Shown piece by piece: positions 1-11,500 of a stretch of DNA of 24,567 bases. The notes beneath the pieces were generated by a model. It did not search any database. It was not told the DNA's origin and worked only from the letters and a program-made list of their open reading frames with translations. Origin of the DNA: Priapulus caudatus. Taxonomy: Eukaryota; Priapulida; Priapulimorpha; Priapulimorphida; Priapulidae. The position numbers and the translations under genes are program-made. The DNA is taken from assembly GCF_000485595.1 (NCBI RefSeq), contig NW_014577503.1, positions 86,210 to 110,776 of the forward strand, in the 5' to 3' direction. Each line of letters opens with the position of its first letter. Positions within the stretch are counted from its first letter, which is position 1.

Positions 1-743
1 TCTCTGACTAAGATTGGTCACACATGCAGAACATAAAGACACCAGCAAAACTCTAGCTGTCCGAATGAAATCCTGTTGGCATGACCATTGTGTATGCCAC
101 GTGTCAGGCACGCACAAATCTCACAGCACAAATAGGAGACTAAAGCAATCACATTTAACGCGACCACCCGCATTTCATGCTAATTGCATGTCTCTGCAGT
201 TTTCACTGGTATCCTTAGATCCTTAGATCCAAGGGTTCTCACACCCTTAGATTAGGTGAAAGTACCCATGTGTGACTTTTGTCTACAAAAGCAATCCACC
301 TACGTTACTAATGGCTACCTAGTGAGTCACGTGTGATACAATTAGGTGCACACTGATAAAATAAAAACACTGAAAAACAAAGAAATCTAATAAGAAAATT
401 AATAGTGCACAATCATTGTTATTCCACATGTCTACTGAAATCAAACAAGAATAGAGAAATCATCCCAAATGTCTACACACAAATAGTAAGTGAAACTACA
501 AAGTCAAACAAAGTGAAAGAAAACTGTAAACTTACTATGTTATTCGAAGATGAACTTGTTAATATATTAAATGTCAGTTGTATTACTGCTATCTACAGTT
601 TACGAGATCGCAATTAATGAATTCAAAATTATTAATGAATCTGGATATAAGGAAATATTGAGGCTATTGATATATACTATTCAAAATGGTATGATAGTAA
701 CCAAACAAAAGTGCAAAATCCGCACATATTATGTGTGACATCA
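1..743. other. intron or 3' flank of papilin gene; no exon recognised
   Basis: AT-rich DNA downstream of exon 24 with no papilin-like (Ig, Kunitz or PLAC) coding segment on the minus strand. A short direct repeat of CCTTAGATC occurs around 213-232 and CCCTTAGATTAGG follows at about 244-257. Because exon 24 has a good donor, this is most likely part of a longer intron whose 3' exon lies outside the window. Confidence 0.55.
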
Positions 744-749
744 GCTTAC

Positions 750-929
750 CAGGCTCCTCAGGAGCTGTGCACGACGTCTCACACTCCTCCATGGTAGTAA
801 ACTTATTATCATTGCCTTCACAACCTCCGTACCAGAACCTGTCACACACTCCCTTTTCTATGTCAAAGTACCACTTGATCTCATAGGCACTGCACGGCCC
901 TTCATCCTTGGGTACGTCACAGGCGACAC
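750..929 (-). CDS. PAPLN: papilin exon 24: Kunitz domain
   Basis: The acceptor is TTTTTTAG and the donor GTAAGC at 744-749. It encodes a complete Kunitz/BPTI domain with all six cysteines: ACDVPKDEGPCSAYEIKWYF, EKGVCDRFWYGGCEG, FTTMEECETSC. The P1 position after the second Cys is Ser rather than the Lys or Arg of trypsin inhibitors, so trypsin inhibition is unlikely by analogy with BPTI. The exon ends EEPG in phase 1, so the gene continues past the left edge of the recognised coding sequence. Confidence 0.93.
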
Positions 930-3900
930 CTAAAAAACAAACATGACATTAGGCTATCATAAAGTAGGTGAGCAGTTTTAAATTGACATCTTGAAATCAC
1001 GCATTATAACAAACCAGGCACATAGCTACAATCAAAAAGTAACAAACCCTCTAATTTTTCCCAATCCACTTTATTGTGGATAAATTGTTTAAATATCCAT
1101 TGTGTCCGAAACATATTTTAATATAATATCAGGGGTTAATAATGACAATTTGTCACTATTAACCCCTGATAATATGTATGAATGATACTGGACCACATAC
1201 GTGTTGCTGCAGCCGTGGTTGTCATGACACAGCCCTCCATGTTGGGTCCCTGTGCCTCGTTCATACCATCTTCACAGCAGCCAAACAGAGAGTTTCTGCA
1301 GTCTTCAAGTTGGCAGCCTTCAAAATCAGGCCCTATCGCTGGCCTTACCCCATCCATGCAGCATCCCCATTGTGACACAGAGCATGCAGACACTGACAGT
1401 CCTGTTGTAGTCTCAATTACCTGTTTGCGCCAGAACAAAACGAAGGTTATGTTCAGCATTAGCAATGGAATTACAAATAAGAAAAAATAGAAAAGAAGGA
1501 AAAATTTGTAGTATATACTCGCCTCTTGCATGACCACTGTATTTACATACAAACTACCCTTTTTACTGTTTATAAAAAACAAGTACACTGATATATGATG
1601 ATCTATACTTTTACAGGTATTTGACACATGTAATATGAAGCCAAGCTCACCTGAATAAGAGAAGTATCGATGGTGCTACTTTCAGTAACTTCTGGCATTG
1701 AAGTGGTCATTATCTCAGTGGTGACATTTTCCTCTATTCCAGTCCCCACTGCGGTTGTTAGCACCTCCTCTGTTCCAGTCATTACCTCCATTGTTACATT
1801 AGGCATGACCTCTGTTCCAGTAGTCGTCTGCACAGTTGCAGTAGCCATCCCCTCTGTTCCAGTAGTCATCTGCACAGTTGCAGTAGCCATCCCCTCTGTT
1901 CCAGTAATCATCTGCTCAGTTGCAGTAGGCATCTCCTCTGTTCCAGTAATCAGCCCTTCTGAACTGGTAGTCATCTCCACTTCAGTGACATTCTCAGCCA
2001 TTTCTGTGACTGTCGCAGCAACCTCAGTAGTTTCTGTGATTCAAATCAAGTAGGACGTAGGAGTTACATAAAGTAGCATTTAACTCTGTGCTACGAAACC
2101 CAATAGCAATGTCCCGAAAACTGAATTCAGCAATTGCACCTAGTATGTTTATATACTGTGCTTCCATCACAGATAATTAACTGTGTAGACATTCTTACCA
2201 ATTGGGCAGTTCTCCCAGTCTTCATCCAGTGCTATAGTTATGCCATCTGGGCAGCATCCAAACTCAGACTCCTCGCATTCAGGCATGGGAGACACATATG
2301 GTGGTACCACTGTGTCGGGAATACACCCACTCCCTGCTTCATCGAGACCTATGCAACCCATAGCAGAACCTTCGCCTGTACCTGAGCAAAAACAAATGAA
2401 CACATGAACAATATTGAATTGAGACATATTTTGTCAAGTTCAATAAGATTCATCAGTAGCAAACACAGAAAATGTGGTTGCAGACTAGACGTTTGACTGC
2501 CTCCTTTGCCCATTAAGTAGCAAAAGAATATGCAAAACAATAATTTTTAAAACAGCCTACCAATTAGAATAACCTGTGAAAACTTTTAACGTTTAAAACC
2601 ACATGGACACATGCAATCACACTGTGTAAAAAAACGACATCAAACAGAAACAGATCAGACCAACTACAATAGCATCATCATGGTTCATACAGGATTGAAA
2701 AGATTTTCAAGGACTTTTCAAGGACATATTATCGGAATTCATACACAGAACAAAACATACCTGGATTAATTTAATAATAACCACATTCTTAATCACTGTC
2801 ACCTCTAAAACTTACCTGGATCACATTAATAAACCCTTCTAAACACTGTCACCTCTACAACATACCTTGATTTAGTGACTTACTGTAATTTGTGATCATC
2901 ATTTAACTGTGTATCATGTCTATAGCTTTTTAAGCTTATTTAACACAATTTTTATTGAGGTTTCCACATTATTGATGGTACAAAATTTCTTTTTATTACA
3001 GGCAAGGATTCTTTCTAAAAATTCAAGGACTTTTTAAGCACAAAATCAACATTTACTAAATTCAAGCACTTTTCAAGGACTCCTCTCAAATTCAAGGACT
3101 TTTCAAGAACTCCTCTCAAATTCAAGGACTTTTCAAGGACTGTGCGAACCATGATCATAAAATGCTATTTAATTGAAATGCAACCGATCTCCAGACGTAC
3201 TTATGAACCCACCCTCAATCTCTTCTTCACATCCCTCCATATTTGGTCCAGCTGCAGCTGAGATGTTGTCCAGACAACAGCCAAATGCTGTACTAGCACA
3301 TGGCGCAACAGTCATGAACTCACAGCCTTCATAGTCGTGACTTGCAGCGGCTGTTACGCCATCAGGACAACAGCCATATGGTGTCTCTATACAAGGTACC
3401 TTTAAAAATAAAGGTGGCAAATTGAACTGGTGCATTCATATGCATGCACACGTGAACACATCGAACAGGATTACATGCAAGTCAATCAGTTTCCAATATG
3501 TTATATATAGCAGATACAGAGAAATCAAACATAGCGCTATATACCTCTGACACAAAGATGCTGGTTGTGTGTTGAACGACATCAGTCTCTTGCTCTGTTA
3601 CTTCTGATACCATCTCCGTCACTTGAGTTACCATGGTGTCCGTATCTGTCATTTTAGTTACCATCGTGTCAGGTTCACTGGCGTTCACTGCAGCACTAGT
3701 GGTTACACCTACGTCCTCTGTTGACATCTGTGACTGCGTGGTCATGCCTGACACGATATCCTGTGTGCATACAAACATCAGTATGTTTGAGTATTGTTAC
3801 TTGTACTTATACATTGTTATTAAGGTACACTTTAAATAAAACAAGATGTTTAGCAGATAATGACAGCAATTACAACAATTATGTAAAAATATGTAGCTTT

Positions 3901-6900
3901 TGAACCAAAATTGCACGTACACAATTAGTTCAATATCTTAATTTTATAATGGTGTTTTATTCTAATTATGCAGTAAAATATTCAAGCTAACGAGCTGAGT
4001 CATTTACTAAAAAGCCAAATCAGATTCTGATCACCTTCACGTGCGAATCTATAACTGGCTTTCCTCTTGTCGGCAAAACGTAGTCTGGCGTCGTGGTCAA
4101 CCCTTCTGTGAACCCTGTGCCTTCCAATGTCACATCAGTAGACATGATTCCTGGTGCTTCAGTGCTTAGCATATCATACATTGCCTGAGTTCCAGACTCA
4201 GAACTCATTATTTCTGTGGTGACCATATCAACTGGTGTTTCAGTGCTCATATCTACTGGTGTTTCAGAGCTCATATCTACTGGTGTTTCAGTGCTGGTCA
4301 TGTTTGCTATCGTCTCAGTGTCGTTTGTGAATGCCATTGTCTCCGTTGGTGGTGTAGTAGGCTCAGATTCACATCCTGCAAAGAGTGGACCACTGGCAGC
4401 TGTCACGCCATCAGCACAGCAGCCATATGAGGATGTTTCGCAGTCATCCTCCTCTAAGCAGCCTTCACCCTCGTCTCCCTACAGGCAGAAAACAACATGC
4501 ACATGGTTGCCCAAGAAATACCTTACACGATGACATACTGACTACAATCCATCAACAACTGGACAACACCCCCAAATAAAACATTATATGGGGTAGGGAA
4601 TACAATTTGTGCGCGTTTGTGTGCGTGCCAGGTGTGCATGCGTGCATGTGTAAATAGATTATTTTGGGAAATATCCAGTACCTTGGCCGGTGTGATGCCA
4701 TCTGGGCAGCAGCCAAACCTGCTCTCATTACAGGAATGCACCATAGCACAGCCTTTCTTAAATGGTCCTGCAGCTGCAGTAATCCCATCCATGCAACAGC
4801 CATACCTACATTGTAGAAGTCATTATTATAAAATAATACACATAATCTTATATATTGATTGGGGTTCTTAGCACAACACAAATATTGCGTTTACAGTTGA
4901 ATGATGTGATCAACATATTTACGCATATTCACGTAGGAAAAACAAAACTGAGGTTTCTTTTTCAGGACTGCAGTTAGAAATGGAAATGACTAACAATAAC
5001 GCGTATATAATATTTTAAGGACATACGCAGTTTCATTACAAGGTATCCCAGTTTCAACCATACGACAGTTCTCTCTGTTTGGCTTAGCAGGAGTCACACC
5101 ATCTTCACAGCAGCCGAATTTCGATTTGTGACAACCTTCTACCGGCATTAGGACATCTACAATTAAAGTTACACATAACAACAGTCAACTTGGATTTAAT
5201 GAACAATCAAAATGAGTAAGTTGAGAAGGATTTCATTACAGATACTCCTGAACGTAGAATAATAAACGCTATCAATACACCTGACAAATAGGAACAGATG
5301 CTAAGACACTTCCACGAATGCGAGATTGTTTGCTGTACAGTTCATAAAGATACAGACACTAATAGCTATCAACCTTCATCACAAGCATTCTGGTTGCACG
5401 GTTCATTATCAAATGGCCTGTCATTAGGGTCACAGTCTCCCTTGTTGACCTTTTTGCCATCGCTAAGGCACATCACCTCCCGCTTGCGCACACCACCACC
5501 ACATGGCACTGAGCACTGCAGAAAACACAGCTCAATTAAGGACACATTCAACATTTTCATGAATAGCAAGTCTGGGAGATTATATATACAGTTATAATTG
5601 TTAAATTTGTATCACATGTAAATTTGTTCAAAACTGTAGTTCAGTACTCGTCCACCTAACCTGTTCATCTCTATTTCTAAAATTATTAACACTGAGGAAT
5701 ATTAATGTGATGAACTCATTCAGTAAAACAACATTAGGTACAGGCCTATTACTACTTCATTCAATATATATATATTGCTTAATCAAAATGCATGAACATC
5801 CGTACCAATGCCCAGGGTCCAGTGAACCAAACAGCTTCACAAGGTTCGTTCATGCAGTCCTGCTGTTCAGTAGGCCTCTCCGTCATACACAGTTCCTCAC
5901 TGGCTGGGCTGATACAACTGCTGTCCTCATCACTAGCAGCGACACACATCACATGGCGAGTCTGCACTCCCTTGCCACACGTCCCAGAGCACTGAAGCAT
6001 CATAATACAGTGATCATGCACACAAGTGTCATGCTGTCATCACCATTGTTAGCAACTGTAGTTAAGTAGAAGGAAGCACTGCATGGTATGCAGAGTACAT
6101 GATTAAATTGAAATGTATCATCAGACAATTATGAAAGTATGACACTGATTTATTTCATACAATACTTTTATAGTGTAGTATTATATCAATTATAACCATG
6201 GCATATAAAGTGAGTACATGTTTTTTTTTGCATTTTATAAAGATGTCCATATAGGCACATACACCTTCGTGTGTCTGGTGAGATATAAAGACGCTTATCC
6301 AACTCTTGTCACCTGTCATATTCGTTTTACTAGAATGGCTTATTATATCTTGAAAAATTATACTTCACATAGCATACTAATGCATTTAATAAATGCTGCT
6401 GGGGTTTTACTTACCGTACTCCATTCAGACATATGCCAGGCAGCTTCACATTTTGGGCTCATGACTGGGCAGTCACTCACGGAGTCAGGCTTCCTGAGTT
6501 CATCACACTTGCTATCGTCATAGATCACTCCCTTCTTGCTCACACATATAACATCGCGAGATTGCTTCGTCTGCCCACAGGCGTCACACTGCAGTAAATG
6601 ATAGCAAGGTTAGTTGCACAACTAAAGTAATGGTTCTTTCAAAAGATCAATGTGGATATTAGGTATATGTGGTCACTGACAATTAGCAAGCTATGTTATT
6701 AATCAATAGGGTCACAAAACGGACACAAGATGTGATGGAATTTGAAATGCTGATTTTTACAAAATGAATTGTTTTTGTAATGGTTCTTTCAAAAGATCAA
6801 TGTGAATATTAGGTATATGTGGTCACTGCCAATTAGCAAGCTATGTTATTAATAGGGTCACAACAAAACGGACACAAGATGTGATGGAATTTGAAATGCA

Positions 6901-8558
6901 GATTTTTACAAAATGTGCAACTATTCATTCATATCTAGACGGTGCACACAGAATCACTACGAATGTTACCAAAAGTTGTCCGATCATAAACGATTACCTC
7001 TGTCCACTCAGAGGTCATCCACTCCAGACCCTCACATGGTCCAGCATCGCACGTCCTGTTGGTGGATGGCATATGGCTCTCGTCACAGTTATCCTCTGGT
7101 AAGGTGTCATTGCTGCCAGGAGCATGACAGGTGAGAGTGCGTGTTTGCTCACCCTTACCACACATCTTGTCACACTATATAATGGAAATATTTTTACAGT
7201 GATACTTACATTGCCTATGACAAATATTGGCCTCTACCACTTATTGTTTCAACCAAAATAAATAAAATAAAAGGAATTGAACATATATTTACATAAATTA
7301 GGAATGTTCAATATTTACTTTATATTATTCACAGTGTCGGATTTCATACACAATTTAGCTTCTGGAAATGAGCATAATTAATAATATATGCAAAGAAAAT
7401 CTAGTGCCAATGATACATAACACACCAGTAAGTATAACACCCACAGCATCACATCTACTGTTTTACCATGAATAAGAGCATCATTTAGAAGACTTACAGG
7501 GCCCCATTTGCTGGCTTGCCAGTGTGGGCACATTTCATCCACATTGCACTCCTGTTTGTATGTAGGTTTCTCACCATCTGCATCAACGCACTGTTGTTCT
7601 AGAACCTGCAATTAACACAGCATTAACAGAGTTCAATGTTATGATGCTCAGCACATTTGAGTAACATATACAAAAGGGAGACAAGCTACAATTGGTAACA
7701 AATGCCAACAATTGAAGTTAACCAGCACCTAATTATTCATTTTCATATTTAATTCAAAATTTGAACAACGGGCTGAAGCAATTTCTGCCTCGTCGATTGA
7801 CTGTCAACACAGTTATGGCCAATGACACAATATGCACAAATATTCACACAACATGTGCATACCTGTGACACTATGCCATGCTTCGCCTGCTGCTGGCAGT
7901 ACACAATGCGGAATTGCAGCCCTCCTCCGCATGGATTACTGCACTCCTCCCATTCGCCCAGATACCAACTGCAAAATAAAGAAACAGCTTGAACTGCTGT
8001 GCAAGCCGTAAAGGTAGACACGGCCAGATTTATAGGAAAACGTCAACAATCCACACGTTACTCCTGGCGTAACATGTTACTTCACACTCCTTTAGGGAGC
8101 TACGGATGTCCAAAACACATCATCATATCTTGTCTACCTCCCTGTGCAGTTATACCTGGCAGGGCAGGCCTGAGTGTGGCAGGATTGCTCAGTAGGTGGT
8201 CGAAGCAGCGGGTTGCATAAGACCTCGCTAACGGTGTCATAGCCGATTGTCCTTGCGCAATACACGGGTCTCGTTTGAATGCCTGAAACACACGTGACAA
8301 CCATATTCAGTCCAAATCTTGACATGGCTAATTCAAATTATGCGTAGAGAGTAGAGGGACGAGATTTACCTATTTAAATCACATTACTTTAGGTGTGTTG
8401 TAAACAGAGGTATCTCTGGATGATTATAGTCACTATTAATATTGACATTGATCAAATGATCGACTAAATCTGCAAATGAAGCAAAAGAATATATATCTTC
8501 ATAAAAGCATTAATGTGATGATTATTTAGTTCTTCATTATTATTATTATTATTATTAT

Positions 8559-8590
<32 letters not shown>

Positions 8591-11500
8591 TTATTATTAT
8601 TATTATTATTATTATTAAACAAGATCAAAAGATAATGAATCAATGTATTCATTGCTTACCTCCGCCACAGGTCTGACTGCATTCTCCCCAACCATCATAT
8701 ATCCAAGCATACGAATCTGGATCTGCCATTGTCACTCCAAGTGGTATCGAATATTCGTATATCACACCAGGATTGGCTTCTTGTAGTAACAGCTGAAAAT
8801 GTTACAACATAGTTTGCTAGCTAAAGTATAGTAACAAAATCACTACCATGACTAAACTTTAGCAAATAGGGCAAATATTGCTGTTGAAATAATAGTCACA
8901 CTGACCAGAAATCGCTTCTCCATCGTCATAATTTTTTCATATAATAGAAATGACTATAAAAGCAAAATTTCTAATAACTGATTATACTAATTAATAAATT
9001 TTGCAATTACTGAAATAATTCAATGAGAAATAGTTTACCTGTACATATGCATCAATCCATAATAAGCATTTCATTACACCACCTCACATACTCATGTACA
9101 CACGCTTGGACACATGTAGGTTATGCAGATGGGGTCGTTGTCGTATCAGGTACTACAGATATGTAACCGAGGTAGTTTTAGGTTGTTTAGTATTATGTTT
9201 ATATTTTTATATGAGGTATGTTTAGGGTTAGGGTTAGGGTTAGGGTTAGGGCTAGGGCTAGGGTTAGGGTTAGGGTTAGGGCTAGGGCTAGGGCTAGGGC
9301 TAGGGTTAGGGTTAGGGTTAGGGTTAGGGTTAGGGTACACTTCTGTAGTACAAGTCTGGTACACTTTGTGTATACATATATCTGTAGTACCTGATACGAC
9401 AACGACCCCATCTGCGTAGGTTATGCCTCATACCACAATGAAGAGAGTCTCGGTGGTTGGTCCCAGTGCATCAAGCTGTTCTGGTGCATGGAAACCATGA
9501 GGCGTGCGTTTATAGTAAAATGTTGTGCCAGCAATTTGCATGTCCTTTGAACTGTCTATCCTCCACTCTCCATTGAGGTAATATGTTCCATGGATGTCCC
9601 GTATTGCTAGACATAACAGAATATTAGATAAAGTCGTGTTTTCCAACTAGAAAGCTCCCAAGAAATCCTTATCACGCGTACAGCTCAAAACATTTTCCTG
9701 AAACACCAATACGTAATGGCATATTTGTTGTTGAAATTAAAAACGCTTAAAAGGAAACTTTTAAAGCACAGGATAAACAACACAGCATCACAGCGATATA
9801 GATATCGGAGCGAGATAAGCAATGTGGTGTGCACTCGTCTACTAGACTGCATGCTTTCCTAATGTACTGAAAACCAAAATGTCAAAAACCTGGATGTTTA
9901 CAAAACAGTACTGCCTTTAATTTCATCAACATTTAAGGGTGTCTGAAAATAGTTAACCCATTGGCCACGAAGAGGAGTATACTTTACGTTCTGGCGCTCC
10001 AATTGTTGCTAGTTCACCTTGTGATCCCACAGCATAATTAATCTCTATACATTATAAAATGTTATACTTTATACATAATAGAATAATATAAATTACAATA
10101 ATATAGAGGACACTAGACACACCACCCACACTAGCTCTAATTCAAGATTTAAAAACACAACCACAGTATATTTCATACCAAGGAAATTATTTGTTGCTTT
10201 TCTCTCTCTAAGGTGAATGTTAGTGGCTCCTCCAGGAATGATAATCATGTCATTGTATCCTGAACACGACCAAACAAATGTTACCTTCAGTATACACATG
10301 ATAGCATCTAAAGTATTAGTTTAAATTTTATTATAGCTTATTAACCTCATATTTACGTTGTGTAACATATGATCATAGACAATTCTGATTTATTTTAACT
10401 AGGCAAATTTCCCATATTTTGCCAGATGAGATTCACGATTATACCATGTTTTAATGACATTCATAGATCAAGCCGTTCAAGAAGTAATATACGTATTTAT
10501 AAATGTTATGCCAATGCACATATGTCATACAGGTTTAGATACATTTAAAAATACATCCCAAACTTCTTGTCTAGTGACAAAGGTTTTTGCTCTTTTTATC
10601 CGATTCCTTGTCAAATGAATACTTGTAAGTAATGTAGATTTGCATTTACCAGTCTGTAGGTTTGATATGTCAAACAAGCCTTCCACAGTCTTACAAGTAC
10701 TGCCATCACCACCACACTCTCTGCACTTGTCTTCTTTGGCACTGGAACCTAACAGCTTATCACAGCCTACAGGCTAGAAAAGAAACAATAAGCCAGTAAT
10801 AAGAACCACAGATTTCTGCTGTGCTAGTGTTACATTTTCATCTACAAAACACACATAGTAAACAGCCTAAGGTTGCACTTGTGTGAAAAAATGTGCCAAA
10901 AATACTGAAGGAAGAAAATGGTAGTATGGACAGAGACAGGAAAAATACGCGAATAAAAATAAGTGAGATATAAGAAAAGGGGAAGGAAAAGAAAGAACAA
11001 GAGGAGAGATAGAAATGAAAAAGGAGAGGCCCAGCAAACAAAAGAATGAATAACGAAAGAAAGAGCGGGACAGTGAGACTGAAAGAAGGGAAGAGGATAT
11101 TTGATCAGTCATTGCTAACATGCCATAAAACATTTTCGTTGCTATCGACCAAGAAAATTCTGTGCACCCTGATGCTGCAATGTCCCCGTGCATCTTAAGT
11201 TATCTTAATGTTATTTTAGTTAATATATTTTATATTATTTAACATATATAATATATATGGTGTGTAAGCCCATTCAGTTTTCCAGAGAATTTCATTCATT
11301 TCATTCTATGTAGCAATGGCAATGCTATTCATTGTTACTACTGGTATTATCACATACAAAGATACACTTTGCAGCATTTAATAGCTACGCAATAGAAAAA
11401 ATATAGCGTATGTGCAGATTTTTAACACAAATGACTTCCCATCAACAAGTTTAACGCAGTGAATTCCTAAATTTTCACTTATATGCACCATACTTTAGGT

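Noticed and set aside
1670-2053. Plus-strand 127-residue Val/Ser-rich frame
   Set aside because: It is the antisense shadow of the mucin-like papilin exon 22, whose splice sites and phase fit the gene.
9222-9335. Chromosome end or ancestral telomere fusion at the TTAGGG tract
   Set aside because: The tract lies inside a TIR element with a 9-bp target duplication, and the papilin gene continues across it on both sides.
9123-9419. Open frame of alternating Gly-Leu residues (and its Pro-Asn mirror)
   Set aside because: Pure translation of the hexamer repeat; it starts in the TIR and has no codon signal.
10838-11193. Minus-strand Phe/Ser/Leu-rich frames as a membrane protein
   Set aside because: They are translations of a polypurine tract on the plus strand within a papilin intron.
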